The notes: generated by a model from the sequence alone, not told the origin. Shown: positions 25,785-34,980, counted from the stretch's first letter. The stretch is 64,000 nucleotides of DNA from Streptomyces sp. NRRL F-5123 (GCF_000721495.1 NZ_JOHY01000015.1:1-64000), one strand, 5' to 3'. Program-made: numbers and translations.

Positions 25785-25812
25785 ACGGCCAGGCCGCGAA
25801 CGGCCTGGCCGT
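25785..25812 (-). terminator. Terminator of the AhpD gene
   Basis: 11-bp perfect stem ACGGCCAGGCC/GGCCTGGCCGT with a 6-base loop, starting 11 bases past the AhpD stop codon on the minus strand. Confidence 0.65.
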
Positions 25813-25822
25813 AGCGGCCGGC

Positions 25823-26293
25823 TCAGCCGAACATGCCGGGTCGGTATCCGCCGGCGGGCTGCCGGTTGATGACGTTGATGCGGTTGTAGGCGTTGATGAC
25901 GGCGATCAGCGAGATCAGCGCGGCGAGCTGGTCCTCGTCGTAGTGCTTCGCGGCGTTCGCCCACGCCTCGTCCGACACGCCGCCCGCACCGTCGGCGATG
26001 CGCGTGCCCTGCTCCGTCAGCTCCAGCGCCGCCCGCTCGGCATCGGTGAACACCGTGGCCTCGCGCCACACGGCCACCAGGTTCAGGCGCTGCTGTTCCT
26101 CACCCTCGGCGGCCGCGTCCTTGGTGTGCATGTCGGTGCAGAAACCGCAGCCGTTGATCTGGCTGGCACGGATCTTCACCAACTCCTGGGTGGCCACCGG
26201 AAGGACTCCGCGCACCGCCGCGCCGGCCGAGTTCAGGTGCTTCATGACCTTGCCGGCAACAGCGTTGCCAAAATAGTTGATACGCGCGTCCAC
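25823..26293 (-). CDS. AhpD-family alkylhydroperoxidase-like protein (carboxymuconolactone decarboxylase fold)
   Basis: 156 residues from the GTG at 26293, chosen because AGGAG lies six bases ahead; the ATG at 26308 would put it inside the coding region. The redox centre is Cys49-Gly-Phe-Cys52 with His56 (INGCGFCTDMH), as in AhpD. WREATVFTDAERAALELTE and LISLIAVINAYNRINVIN follow. It likely reduces organic peroxides with a thiol partner. CMD-fold proteins are typical partners of ECF41 sigma factors, and the promoter at 26336-26362 fits. Confidence 0.87.
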   Translation of the reverse strand: MDARINYFGNAVAGKVMKHLNSAGAAVRGVLPVATQELVKIRASQINGCGFCTDMHTKDAAAEGEEQQRLNLVAVWREATVFTDAERAALELTEQGTRIADGAGGVSDEAWANAAKHYDEDQLAALISLIAVINAYNRINVINRQPAGGYRPGMFG

Positions 26294-26335
26294 GGTGGAT
26301 CTCCTCATGTGCCGAACGAACAGTTACCTCTCACT

Positions 26336-26362
26336 GACCGGGAACCCTTGGGATGTGTGACA
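26336..26362 (-). promoter_or_regulatory. ECF41-type promoter of the AhpD gene
   Basis: -35 TGTCACA at 26356-26362, 16-bp spacer, -10 GGTC at 26336-26339 (minus strand), 43 bases before the start codon. Confidence 0.8.
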
Positions 26363-26486
26363 ACCTTGGTGGCCGGTCCACTCTTCCCATCGGACACCGC
26401 GTGACGACAAGCTGTGTTCGCGCCGCCCTTCCGGGGGCCGCCGCGGGCGCGGCGAGCGCACCACCGGCAAACACAAGGTGATCACC

Positions 26487-27275
26487 ATGGCAACCGAAAG
26501 CGTCCTGCACCCGAGTCTCATCGTCCCGATCGGGCACGTCGAGCCCGTTCCCCGCCGCGTCCGGGGAATGATCGGTGGCCGTGTCGCCTTCGACACGCGT
26601 CGCGCGCTGTACGTGTGGGAATGGCAGGCCTATCCCCAGTTCAGCATCCCGGTCGAGGACCTGGTGGACGGTGTGCTCCACGACAACCAGCACACGGAGC
26701 ACCTCGGCGCCGGGCCGGCGCACCGTCACACCCTGCAGGTCGGTCCGGAGGTCCGCGAGGGGGCCGCGTGGGTCTGGGGGGAGGGCGCCCCGGGACCGCT
26801 GCGTGGCACCGTGCGCTTCGAATGGGAGGCGCTGGACTCCTGGTTCGAGGAGGACGAGGCGGTGTTCGTCCATCCCCGGAGTCCGTACTCCCGCGTGGAC
26901 GCGCTGCGTTCCAGCAGCAGCGTCCGCGTCGAGGTGGACGGCGTCGTGCTGGCGGAGGCCACGACATGCGTCAAGCTGTTCGAGACCGGCCTGCCGACGC
27001 GCTACTACCTCGACCGTATGAACGTCGACTGGTCCCGGCTGCGACGCTCGGACACGGTGACCCGATGCCCGTACAAGGGGACGACGAGCAGCTACTGGTC
27101 GTTCGACGGCGGCACCGCGTCCCACCGGGACATCGCCTGGACTTACGACTTCCCCACCATCCCCGCCAACCGCATCGCCGGGCTGACCGCGTTCTACAAC
27201 GAGCACGTCGACCTGTACGTCGACGGCTTCCTGCTGCCGAAGCCCACCCGTCCCGCCCAAGCGACCTCTGACTAG
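26487..27275 (+). CDS. DUF427-domain protein (two copies)
   Basis: 262 residues. The ATG at 26487 is preceded by AAGGTGATC, a near-perfect ribosome site, so the GTG at 26478 is rejected. Two DUF427-like beta domains: VRGMIGGRVAFDTRRALYVW, WEWQAYPQFSIP in the first half and VRVEVDGVVLAEATTCVKLF, PTRYYLDRMNVDW, CPYKGTTSSYWS in the second. The biochemical role is unknown; members often accompany oxidative-stress and cofactor genes. It is divergent from AhpD but I see no exact ECF41-type site for it. Confidence 0.8.
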   Translation: MATESVLHPSLIVPIGHVEPVPRRVRGMIGGRVAFDTRRALYVWEWQAYPQFSIPVEDLVDGVLHDNQHTEHLGAGPAHRHTLQVGPEVREGAAWVWGEGAPGPLRGTVRFEWEALDSWFEEDEAVFVHPRSPYSRVDALRSSSSVRVEVDGVVLAEATTCVKLFETGLPTRYYLDRMNVDWSRLRRSDTVTRCPYKGTTSSYWSFDGGTASHRDIAWTYDFPTIPANRIAGLTAFYNEHVDLYVDGFLLPKPTRPAQATSD

Positions 27276-27285
27276 GAGCTCTGTT

Positions 27286-27307
27286 CAGGGGCGGCGGCCT
27301 GCCCCTG
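27286..27307 (+). terminator. Hairpin after the DUF427 gene
   Basis: 7-bp stem CAGGGGC/GCCCCTG with an 8-base loop, 10 bases after the stop codon. Confidence 0.4.
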
Positions 27308-27450
27308 ACCGCCGTCAGGCGGCGGGCCGCACGCAAGGCGCGGGCCCCCATGGGTGCTCCCGCGCAGGCACGGCAGCCGGGCACCCGCGAATTCGAGACA
27401 GGCGCGGCGGACGTCGAACGCCGGGGTATCGTGACGGCCGGGAGGCTGCC

Positions 27451-30222
27451 ATGGCGAGGGACGGAGCGCGGACCGAGCTCATCGGGCGGCGGGACGAGTG
27501 CCGGGTTCTCGACGACCTCCTCGCCCAGGCGAGGGCCGGGCGCAGCGGGGTTCTCGTGGTGCGCGGTGAGGCGGGCATCGGGAAGACCGAGCTGCTGAAC
27601 CATCTGCTCGTCAGGGCCACCGGATGCCGCGTCGTCAGGGCCGCCGGTGTGCAGTCCGAGATGGAGCTCTCCTACGCCGGGCTGCACCAGCTCTGCGCTC
27701 CGCTGCTGTCCCACCTCGACGATCTTCCCGCGCCGCAGCGGAACGCGCTGCGCACGGCGTTCGGCATGCAGGCCGGTGACGCGCCGGACCGGTTCCTGGT
27801 GAGCCTGGCCACCCTGAGCCTGCTCGCCGGGGCGGTCGGCGACCAGCCGTTGCTCTGCGTCGTCGACGACGCGCAGTGGCTGGACCGGGTGTCGGTCCAG
27901 ACACTCGAATTCGTCGCTCGCCGGCTGCTGGCGGAATCCGTTCTGCTCGTGCTGGCCGTCCGCGAGTCCGGCTCCCGCGAGATCCTCGCCGACCTTCCGG
28001 AGCTTGCGGTCCGTGGACTGAACGAGCGCGAATCGCGCAGGCTCCTCGACTCGGTCGTCGCCGGCCCGCTCGACCGGCGCGTACGGGACCGCATCGTCGC
28101 CGAGACGCGTGGCAATCCGCTGGCGCTGCTGGAGCTGCCGCGAGGCCTGACCGCCGTCGAGATGGCGGGCGGATTCGGCGGACCCGGGACCCGGCCGCTG
28201 TCCAGCCAGATCGAGACGGGCTTCCTCCGCCGGATCCAGTCCCTTCCGCCCGAGGCGCAGCAACTGCTGCTCATCGCCGCCATCGAGCCGATCGGTGACG
28301 TGGCCCTGCTGCGGCACGCCGCCGAGCGCATGGGGATCTCCGTGGACACCGCCGTGACCCACGCCGAGGCGTCCGGCCTGATGACGTTGGGCGCCTGGGT
28401 GCGCTTCCGTCACCCGCTGGTGCGCTCCGCGGTGTACCGCTCCGTCGACTTCGATGAACAGCGGCGCGTGCACCGAGCTCTCGCCCACTCGATCGACGCC
28501 GGCCTTCATCCCGAACGCCGCGTGTGGCACCTGGCGAGCGCGGCGGTGGGACCGGACGAGGCCGTGGCCGCCGAACTGGAGGGATCCGCCGGGCGGGCGC
28601 AGGCGCGCGGCGGGATCGCGGCGGCGGCCGCCTTCCTGCATCGAGCCACCGAACTCACTCCGGATCCCGCACGCCGCGGAGCCAGGGCCCTGGCAGCGGC
28701 GCGGGCCAAGTACCAGGCGGGCGCCTTCGACGCCGCACGGGAACTGGTCGACGCGGCGGAACTGAGCCACCTCGACGAGGTCGGCGCCGGACAGGCGATC
28801 CTGCTCCGCGGACAGATCATGTCCGCGGCCAAGAGCGCCGGCGCCGGACTGCCCCTGCTGCTCGCGGCGGCCCAGCGGCTGCAGCCGTACGACTCCGAAC
28901 TCGCCGCTCAGACCTACCGGGACGCGACCTACGCGGCCCTGACCGCGGGCCGGCTGACCACGGGCGGCGTCCGCGACGTCGCCGAGGCGGTGCTGAGCAC
29001 GCCGGGCCACGTCGACACCGCGAGCCGCGAGGGTCTCCTGCTGACCGGCATCGCGCGGGCGATCACCGAGGGGTACTCCGTGGGCGCGCCGGTCGTCCTC
29101 GAGGCCGTGGCCGCGTTCCGGACGGAAAGCCTCTCGCGGGAGGACGGCCTGGGCTGGCTCCCCCTCGTGTGCCGCATGGCCCACAGCACCTGGGACTTCG
29201 CCGCCTGGTCCGAGCTCTCGGAGCGACTGGTCGACCTCGCCCGCAGCAACGGAGCACTCGCCGTGCTGCCCTCCGCGCTCCTTCTGCGCCTGTCCAACCG
29301 GGTGTTCGCCGGCGACCTCCGCGGCGCCTCCTCCCTCGCCGTGGAGGCGAACGCGATCGGTGAAGCCACGGGCAGCAGCTTCTTCGCCCACTACGGAGCA
29401 CTCGTCGTGGAGCCCTTCAGGGGACGGGAGTCCACGACCCGCGAGGCGATCGAAACGGTCACGCAGGACCGCCGGCTGCAGGACGAGGGCAAGGTGACGA
29501 CGGCCACCCAGTGGGCGGCGGCGGTCCTCTACAACGGCCTCGGACGGTACGAGGAGGCCTACGCCTCCGCCGAACGTGGATGTGAGAATCCGCAGGAACT
29601 CGGACTGTCCCTGCAGTCCCGTGTGGAACTCGTCGAAGCGGCCGTACGGTTGGGACTCACCACGCGCGCCGCCGAGGCCGTGCGGACGATCGAGGAAATG
29701 ACCCGTGTCAGCGGAACCGCCTGGGCGCTCGGTGTCTCCGCCGCCGCCCGTGCCCTGGTGAGTGAGGGGCAGACCGCCGACGCCCTGCACCAGGAGGCCA
29801 TCGAGCGACTCGACACGGCGGACACCCGTATGGACAGCGCCAGGGCCAGGCTTCGCTACGGCGAGTGGCTCCGCCTGAAACGGCGACGGGCGGAAGCCCG
29901 GAGCCAACTGAGCGACGCATACGAGATGCTCGGCGAAGCCGGGGCCGAGGCATTCGCGGAGCGCGCGCGCCGGGAGCTGCAGGCCGCAGGGGTGAAGATG
30001 CGCAAACCCGCCTCGGCGACGCCGGTCGTCCTCACCGCGAAGGAAGTCGAGATCGCACGACTCGCCCAGGAGGGGTATACGAACCCGGAGATCGGCGCCC
30101 GGCTGTTCCTCAGCCCCCACACGGTCGAATGGCACCTGCGCAAGGTCTTCGCGAAGCTGGGGATCTCCTCCCGCAAGGAGATCGGGTCGATGCAACTCGA
30201 AGGCATGGCGATCACGTCCTGA
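27451..30222 (+). CDS. LAL-type LuxR regulator, copy 1
   Basis: 923 residues. AAA-like ATPase: Walker A GEAGIGKT at 39-46, Walker B LLCVVDDAQWLD near 130-142. A long helical TPR-like region follows, and a C-terminal LuxR helix-turn-helix at about 860-915 (LTAKEVEIARLAQEGYTNPE, LSPHTVEWHLRKVFAKLG). These large regulators integrate ATP and small-ligand or protein signals to activate pathway genes. Two further LAL genes occur at 42939-45680 and 50298-53111. Its end overlaps the convergent OsmC gene by 11 bases. Confidence 0.88.
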   Translation: MARDGARTELIGRRDECRVLDDLLAQARAGRSGVLVVRGEAGIGKTELLNHLLVRATGCRVVRAAGVQSEMELSYAGLHQLCAPLLSHLDDLPAPQRNALRTAFGMQAGDAPDRFLVSLATLSLLAGAVGDQPLLCVVDDAQWLDRVSVQTLEFVARRLLAESVLLVLAVRESGSREILADLPELAVRGLNERESRRLLDSVVAGPLDRRVRDRIVAETRGNPLALLELPRGLTAVEMAGGFGGPGTRPLSSQIETGFLRRIQSLPPEAQQLLLIAAIEPIGDVALLRHAAERMGISVDTAVTHAEASGLMTLGAWVRFRHPLVRSAVYRSVDFDEQRRVHRALAHSIDAGLHPERRVWHLASAAVGPDEAVAAELEGSAGRAQARGGIAAAAAFLHRATELTPDPARRGARALAAARAKYQAGAFDAARELVDAAELSHLDEVGAGQAILLRGQIMSAAKSAGAGLPLLLAAAQRLQPYDSELAAQTYRDATYAALTAGRLTTGGVRDVAEAVLSTPGHVDTASREGLLLTGIARAITEGYSVGAPVVLEAVAAFRTESLSREDGLGWLPLVCRMAHSTWDFAAWSELSERLVDLARSNGALAVLPSALLLRLSNRVFAGDLRGASSLAVEANAIGEATGSSFFAHYGALVVEPFRGRESTTREAIETVTQDRRLQDEGKVTTATQWAAAVLYNGLGRYEEAYASAERGCENPQELGLSLQSRVELVEAAVRLGLTTRAAEAVRTIEEMTRVSGTAWALGVSAAARALVSEGQTADALHQEAIERLDTADTRMDSARARLRYGEWLRLKRRRAEARSQLSDAYEMLGEAGAEAFAERARRELQAAGVKMRKPASATPVVLTAKEVEIARLAQEGYTNPEIGARLFLSPHTVEWHLRKVFAKLGISSRKEIGSMQLEGMAITS

Positions 30223-30679
30223 TACGCGCGGCTCCGGCGGGCCCGGTGACCGCGGGGCCGCCCTCCGACGACCAGGTGAAGGCCCCGTCCGGTTCCACCA
30301 GCAGCGCGGGAACGGTGACGACGGTGACCTCCCTGGCCAGGAGGCGGTGGACCGGACAGCGTCCCGCTGCTGCCAGCAACTGCTCCCGCTGAGTCGGCTC
30401 CAGCTCGCCGATCAGACCGACGTTCTTGACGATGGTTCCGAGGTCCCCGAACCGCACGGCCACGTCGACCCGCTCCAGTGGCCACTGGCGCCGGTCCGCC
30501 AGGGACCGAACGGCCATGGAAGTGCACGACCCGAGCGCCGCCAGCAGCAGCTCTCCCGGGGTGGGACCGGCATCGGCGCCGATGGGTACGGGTTCGTCCG
30601 CCGTCAGCCTGTGGGTGCCGATCGCGATGGCTCGGGTGAGCCCGCTGCCTTCGGCGACGGAAACGATGCGCGTGGTCAT
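30212..30679 (-). CDS. OsmC/Ohr-family peroxiredoxin-like protein
   Basis: 155 residues. The two redox Cys of the family are Cys52 in ALGSCTSMAVR and Cys108 in AAGRCPVHRLL. Glu and Arg of the active site lie in PGELLLAALG and the beta-strand VDVAVRFGD. OsmC proteins reduce organic hydroperoxides. It diverges from the NADH dehydrogenase gene, and both carry the ECF41-type motif. Confidence 0.85.
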   Translation of the reverse strand: MTTRIVSVAEGSGLTRAIAIGTHRLTADEPVPIGADAGPTPGELLLAALGSCTSMAVRSLADRRQWPLERVDVAVRFGDLGTIVKNVGLIGELEPTQREQLLAAAGRCPVHRLLAREVTVVTVPALLVEPDGAFTWSSEGGPAVTGPAGAARIRT

Positions 30680-30742
30680 GGGACGACGTCCTCTCGGCCG
30701 GTGTACGGGGGAGCTCGGTGCAGCTCGCACCTCTTCTGCAGA

Positions 30743-30769
30743 GACCGGGCGGTGCACACGCCTGTGACA
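30743..30769 (-). promoter_or_regulatory. ECF41-type promoter of the OsmC gene
   Basis: -35 TGTCACA at 30763-30769, 16-bp spacer, -10 GGTC at 30743-30746 (minus strand), 64 bases before the start codon. Confidence 0.8.
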
Positions 30770-30944
30770 GTCCGGACCGGGTGAGGGCGACGCCACCCGG
30801 CAGCGCGCCGCATTCGTCCTCCGGGAGGGCACGGACCGCCGCCGCACAGACCGGTGACCTGGCGCTTGTGGAGCACGTCCTGGGGAACGACGTCTCGGCG
30901 GCCCTTCAGGAGAGCGCCCCTCCGGTGGTGCATCCAGCGAAGAG

Positions 30945-30971
30945 TGTCACAACGGTTGTTGCTGGCCGGTC
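30945..30971 (+). promoter_or_regulatory. ECF41-type promoter of the NADH dehydrogenase gene
   Basis: -35 TGTCACA at 30945-30951, 16-bp spacer, -10 GGTC at 30968-30971. Transcription would start about 28 bases before the GTG. Confidence 0.82.
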
Positions 30972-31004
30972 TTCACTGTTGAGACCGAGAGAACAGAGGA
31001 CACT

Positions 31005-32354
31005 GTGCGTGAGATCCTGATAGTCGGCGGCGGTTACGCGGGCTTCTACACCGCGTGGGGCCTTGAGAAGAAGCTGCGCCGGGGCGAGGCGCGTGTCACC
31101 GTCGTCGACCCGCGCCCGTACATGACCTACCAGCCGTTCCTGCCCGAGGTGCTGGCAGGATCGGTCGAGGCCCGGCACGCCGCGGTGTCGCAGCGGCGGC
31201 ATCTGCACCGCACCCGGCTCGTCGCGGGCGCGGTGACCGAGATCCGCCACAGCGACCGCAGCGTCACCGTCCAGCCGGACAGCGGTCCGGACCTCGTGCT
31301 GCACTACGACATCCTCGTGATCACCGCCGGCGCGGTCACCCGCACCTTCCCCATCCCGGGGCTGAGCGAGGAGGCGTTCGGCCTCAAGCACGTCGAGGAG
31401 GCCGTCGCCATCCGCGACCGGCTGCTGACGTCGTTCGACCGCGCCGCGGGGCTGCCGCGGGGGCCAGAGCGGGAGAAGCTCCTCACCGTGACCTTCGTCG
31501 GCGGCGGCTTCTCCGGCGTCGAGGGGTTCGGCGAACTCCTCGCCCTCGCGACCGCGCTGGTGGGGCACTACCCGGAGATCGACGCGGACGAGCTGCGCTT
31601 CCACCTGGTCGAGGCGCGGGGGCGGATCCTGCCCGAAGTGGGTGACCGGCCCGGTGAGTGGGTCGTCCGCTCCCTGGAGAGGCGCGGTGGGGTCGTGCAC
31701 CTGAACACCCAACTGCTCTCCGCGGAGAAGGGCCACGTCGTGCTGTCGACCGGTGAGGAGTTCGACTCGGGCCTCATCGTGTGGGCCGCGGGCAATGCCT
31801 CCAACCCTGTCGTGCACAACCACACCGACCTCCCGGTCGACGAACGCGGGCTGCTCGTCGTCCGGCCGGACCTGCGCGTGGGCACCCCCACCCAGCCGGT
31901 GCCGGACGTGTGGGCCGCCGGCGACGACGCGGCCGTGCCGGACCTCGCGGCGGGCCGGCCCGGCGCGCTCACCGTGCCCAACGCGCAGCACGCGGTGCGG
32001 CAGGGCAAGCTCATGGCCAGGAACATCCGGGCCTCGCTCCGGGGCAGGCCCACGAAGAACTACGTCCACCACAGCCTGGGCGTGGTGGCCACGCTGGGCC
32101 TCGGTCGCGGCATCTTCCAGTACCACCGCCTGGTGATCAAGGGCTTCCCGGCCTGGCTCATGCACCGCGGCTACCACGTGCTCGCCATCCCGACGTGGGA
32201 ACGGAAGGCCCGGGTGTTCGCCGTGTGGTGCACCGCCGCCCTCTACGGGCGTGACATCGTCTCGCTCGCCTCGGTACAGCGGCCGCGCGAAGCCTTCGTC
32301 ACCCACGGGAAGCCCCGCCACGCAGAGCGGTCCGCGGATGCTCCCACTCCGTGA
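31005..32354 (+). CDS. ndh: Type II NADH dehydrogenase (single-subunit NADH:quinone oxidoreductase)
   Basis: 449 residues from a GTG behind AGAGGA. FAD site IVGGGYAGFYTAWGLEKK at 6-23; NADH site VTFVGGGFSGVEGFGELLAL at about 163-182; the second FAD motif is DVWAAGDDAAVPD near 304-316. YMTYQPFLPEVLAGS and the quinone/NADH region ALTVPNAQHAVRQGK are family marks. The C-terminal amphipathic part should attach it to the membrane. NDH-2 feeds electrons from NADH to menaquinone without proton pumping, fitting a redox-stress programme with the cytochrome b gene nearby. Confidence 0.88.
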   Translation: MREILIVGGGYAGFYTAWGLEKKLRRGEARVTVVDPRPYMTYQPFLPEVLAGSVEARHAAVSQRRHLHRTRLVAGAVTEIRHSDRSVTVQPDSGPDLVLHYDILVITAGAVTRTFPIPGLSEEAFGLKHVEEAVAIRDRLLTSFDRAAGLPRGPEREKLLTVTFVGGGFSGVEGFGELLALATALVGHYPEIDADELRFHLVEARGRILPEVGDRPGEWVVRSLERRGGVVHLNTQLLSAEKGHVVLSTGEEFDSGLIVWAAGNASNPVVHNHTDLPVDERGLLVVRPDLRVGTPTQPVPDVWAAGDDAAVPDLAAGRPGALTVPNAQHAVRQGKLMARNIRASLRGRPTKNYVHHSLGVVATLGLGRGIFQYHRLVIKGFPAWLMHRGYHVLAIPTWERKARVFAVWCTAALYGRDIVSLASVQRPREAFVTHGKPRHAERSADAPTP

Positions 32355-32418
32355 ACAGGTCGCCCGCAGGCGGGGATCACACGGTGTGGTCGGCACAGCG
32401 CGATCATGCGATGCGGGG

Positions 32419-32925
32419 CTACCCGGCGCGGTAGAGCCCGCGCCCGCTGCGATGGATGCGGGAGGTGCCGACGAGCCGGTCCAGGGTGCTCCGTACCGCG
32501 TTGATACTCCCGTTGTCGGAGTCACGGCCGAGCGCCGCGGCCACGTCCCGTGCGCGGACGTCGGCACCGCCCGTCCCGGCGAAGAATTCCAGGATCTGCT
32601 CGGTGAGCCTGCCGTACGTCTTGTGCTCGTCGTCCTCGGCCGGGGCGCTGTCCGCCGCTGCCGGGGACGGCTCCCCGGCTGGTGGGGGAGCAGGTGGGGC
32701 GGCGGGTGCGGGCGAAGGAGCAGGCGCAGCGGTCTGGGAGGGCAGCACGCTCTGGAGCGTGCCCAGTACGCGCTGGACGGAGCCGAGATGGGCCACGACG
32801 GCGGACAACTCCCGCTCCAGGGCCTGCTTCTGGATCTCCAGACGGGCCAGTTCCTCCTGGAGGCCTTCTGCTGTGACCTCGATGCGATGTGCCGCGTTGG
32901 ATGCCGGGCGGGCTGCAGAGACCAT
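32419..32925 (-). CDS. Coiled-coil and winged-helix protein of unknown function
   Basis: 168 residues. GAGAGGA precedes the ATG. A coiled coil at about 15-60 (ELARLEIQKQALERELSAVV), a Pro/Ala-rich linker at about 62-95, and a C-terminal winged-helix-like domain (YGRLTEQILEFFAG, VRARDVAAALGRDSDN, LVGTSRIHRSGRGLYRAG). The layout suggests a dimeric DNA-binding or HrdB-style adaptor protein. It lies 77 bases downstream of a 54-residue coiled-coil gene that has an ECF41-type promoter, so it may belong to that transcript. Confidence 0.65.
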   Translation of the reverse strand: MVSAARPASNAAHRIEVTAEGLQEELARLEIQKQALERELSAVVAHLGSVQRVLGTLQSVLPSQTAAPAPSPAPAAPPAPPPAGEPSPAAADSAPAEDDEHKTYGRLTEQILEFFAGTGGADVRARDVAAALGRDSDNGSINAVRSTLDRLVGTSRIHRSGRGLYRAG

Positions 32926-33002
32926 GTGTTCCTCTCGACGGCACCATTGTTGCCACCGTTGTATCGAAATGCAACGGCCTGCCGGTGTGGGGGAGCCCCG
33001 CC

Positions 33003-33167
33003 CTAGCGGTCCAGCCGGCGGAGTGCCTCGGTGACCGCGGCGATGCGCGCGTCGACGCTGCCGAGCGCCTCGCGGAGCATCCGCAGGCGGGCTTCGAGCA
33101 GTGCGGCCTCGGCTGCCAGCACGACACCGGTGGCGGGATCGAAACGCTGGTCGGGGTGAAGGGGCAT
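33003..33167 (-). CDS. 54-residue helical (coiled-coil) protein
   Basis: MPLHPDQRFDPATGVVLAAE opens the frame; the rest is a long amphipathic helix with Leu heptads (ALLEARLRMLREALGS) ending in LRRLDR and TAG. AGGAAAGGG lies upstream of the ATG. It is not a shadow: it reads with good codon usage, and an ECF41-type promoter points at it. The partner may be the coiled coil of the protein encoded next (inference). Confidence 0.65.
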   Translation of the reverse strand: MPLHPDQRFDPATGVVLAAEAALLEARLRMLREALGSVDARIAAVTEALRRLDR

Positions 33168-33232
33168 GCGGCCCTTTCCTGGGGTCGGTCGATCGGGTCG
33201 TCGGGCTGCGGCAGGACCGCTGCTACCAGACT

Positions 33233-33259
33233 GACCAGGCAGCCGCGAAGGGCGTGACA
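33233..33259 (-). promoter_or_regulatory. ECF41-type promoter of the 54-residue protein gene
   Basis: -35 TGTCACG at 33253-33259, 16-bp spacer, -10 GGTC at 33233-33236 (minus strand), 66 bases before the ATG. It is divergent to the cytochrome b promoter. Confidence 0.75.
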
Positions 33260-33338
33260 GTCACTTTCCGCGCGGCCGTGTGCCGCCGGACGCGCGAAGA
33301 GCGGGCGCGCGAGCACCACTGTGTGACGGATCACTAAT

Positions 33339-33365
33339 TGTCACATCATTTGGCCCCATCCGGTC
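33339..33365 (+). promoter_or_regulatory. ECF41-type promoter of the cytochrome b gene
   Basis: -35 TGTCACA at 33339-33345, 16-bp spacer, -10 GGTC at 33362-33365, about 48 bases ahead of the first ATG. Confidence 0.8.
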
Positions 33366-33413
33366 TTCCTTGTGTGCCCCGTTCGGCCACGACGCGCCGA
33401 GAGCGATCCAGGA

Positions 33414-34895
33414 ATGAGTGAGGGAATGGGCGACAAGAGTCAGCCGACCACATCGCGACAGGAACCCGCAGGACAGCGGTTCGCCCAGTGGGCGGCGACC
33501 CGCATGGGAACGGATGGGCGGTCGAAGCGCGCGCTGCGCAGGGCCTTCCCCGACCACTGGTCCTTCATGCTGTGGGAGACCGCCCTGTACAGCTTCGTCG
33601 TCCTCGTCGTCACCGGCGTCTACCTGTCCTTCTTCTTCCACCCCTCGGCGGAACCGAAGGTCTACCACGGCAGTTACGGGCCGCTGAACGGGCAGACGGT
33701 GTCGGACGCGTTCGACTCGACCATGCACATATCGTTCGAGGTCCGCGGCGGCCTGCTGATGCGCCAGGCGCACCACTGGGCGGCGCTGATCTTCCTCGCC
33801 GCCGTCATCGCGCATCTGATGCGGGTCTTCTTCACCGGGGCCTTCCGCAAGCCGCGGGAGCTGAACTGGGTGCTCGGCTTCCTGCTGCTGGTCGTCGGCA
33901 TGGTCGAGGGCCTGACGGGTTACGACCTGCCCGGCGACCTGCTGTCCGGCACCGGTCTCGCGGTCGTCAACGGAACCCTGCTGGCCGTCCCGGTCGTCGG
34001 CACGTACCTCTCGTCGTTCCTCTTCGGCGGTGAGTTCCCCGGCCACGCGCTGGAGGCCCGGTTCGCCGTCCTCCACATCCTGGTGCTCCCCGCCGTGCTG
34101 ACCGCGCTCGTCGCCGCTCACCTGGCGCTGCGCCTGCGGCACCGGCACACCCAGTGGGCCGGTCCCGGACGGACCGAACGCAACGTCGTGGGCCTGCCGT
34201 TGCGGGTGTACGCGGTGAAGTCGGCGGGCTACTTCTTCCTGGTCGCCGGGGTGATCTTCACCATGGGGGCGGTCGCGCAGATCAACCCCGTCTGGGAGTA
34301 CGGCCCTTACCGCCCCGACCAGGTGTCGGCGGGATCGCAGCCCGACTGGTACATGGGCGCGCTCGACGGGCTGCTGCGCGTGATGCCCGGCTGGGAGGTC
34401 ACCTTGTGGGGGCACACGCTCGTCCTCGACACACTGGTGCCGCTGCTGGCCGGCGTGAGCCTCTTCCTCGCTCTCGGCGCCTACCCCTTCATCGAGGCCC
34501 GCTTCACCGGGGACCGTCGTGAGCACCATCTGCTGGACAGGCCGCGCAACCGCCCGGTGCGCACCGCGCTGGGCACCGCGTGGCTGAGCATGTACCTTTT
34601 GACGCTCGTCGCCGGGGCCAACGACCTGATCGCCACTCGCTTCGGCGTCTCCGTCAACGCGGTGACATGGGTCGTCCGCATCGGCCTGTTCACCGTGCCG
34701 CCCGTGGTGTACACCGTGACGAAGCGGCTGGCCCTGGGACTCCAGCAACGCGACCGCGACATGGTGCTGCACGGACGGGAGACCGGCGTCATCGTGCGCC
34801 TCCCCAACGGCGGTTACCGCGAACTGCACGAGCGGCTCGACCAGCGGCGGCTGGACGTCCTCACCGCCCACCAGCCGCCCAGGCCGCTGCCGTGA
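33414..34895 (+). CDS. Orphan cytochrome b subunit (QcrB-like)
   Basis: 493 residues, ATG at 33414 or 33426. The four-helix heme-binding core has HISFEVRGGLLMRQAHHWAA and FLAAVIAHLMRVFFTGAFRK in helix 2, and the FAVLHILVLPAVLTALVAAH helix with further His ligands. GYDLPGDLLSGTGL and QINPVWEYGPYRP form the quinol-site loops. The C-terminal part carries further helices, including DWYMGALDGLLRVMPGWEVT, typical of actinobacterial QcrB. The Rieske (QcrA) and cytochrome c (QcrC) genes are absent, so this is a second, stand-alone cytochrome b that could receive quinol electrons from Ndh. Confidence 0.85.
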   Translation: MSEGMGDKSQPTTSRQEPAGQRFAQWAATRMGTDGRSKRALRRAFPDHWSFMLWETALYSFVVLVVTGVYLSFFFHPSAEPKVYHGSYGPLNGQTVSDAFDSTMHISFEVRGGLLMRQAHHWAALIFLAAVIAHLMRVFFTGAFRKPRELNWVLGFLLLVVGMVEGLTGYDLPGDLLSGTGLAVVNGTLLAVPVVGTYLSSFLFGGEFPGHALEARFAVLHILVLPAVLTALVAAHLALRLRHRHTQWAGPGRTERNVVGLPLRVYAVKSAGYFFLVAGVIFTMGAVAQINPVWEYGPYRPDQVSAGSQPDWYMGALDGLLRVMPGWEVTLWGHTLVLDTLVPLLAGVSLFLALGAYPFIEARFTGDRREHHLLDRPRNRPVRTALGTAWLSMYLLTLVAGANDLIATRFGVSVNAVTWVVRIGLFTVPPVVYTVTKRLALGLQQRDRDMVLHGRETGVIVRLPNGGYRELHERLDQRRLDVLTAHQPPRPLP

Positions 34896-34980
34896 TCCTC
34901 GCGCCGGGTGGTCCGTCCCCGGCGCGCGGCCCGCCCTGCAGGCACCCGCTCCCCGCCACAGGAAATCAACCGGATCTCTT

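Noticed and set aside
26971..30195. 1074-residue minus-strand open frame opposite LAL copy 1
   Set aside because: Mirror of the third-position GC bias. The plus strand has Walker and HTH motifs. The same holds for the long antisense frames over LAL copy 3 (50184-53129) and the S53 gene (59934-63389).
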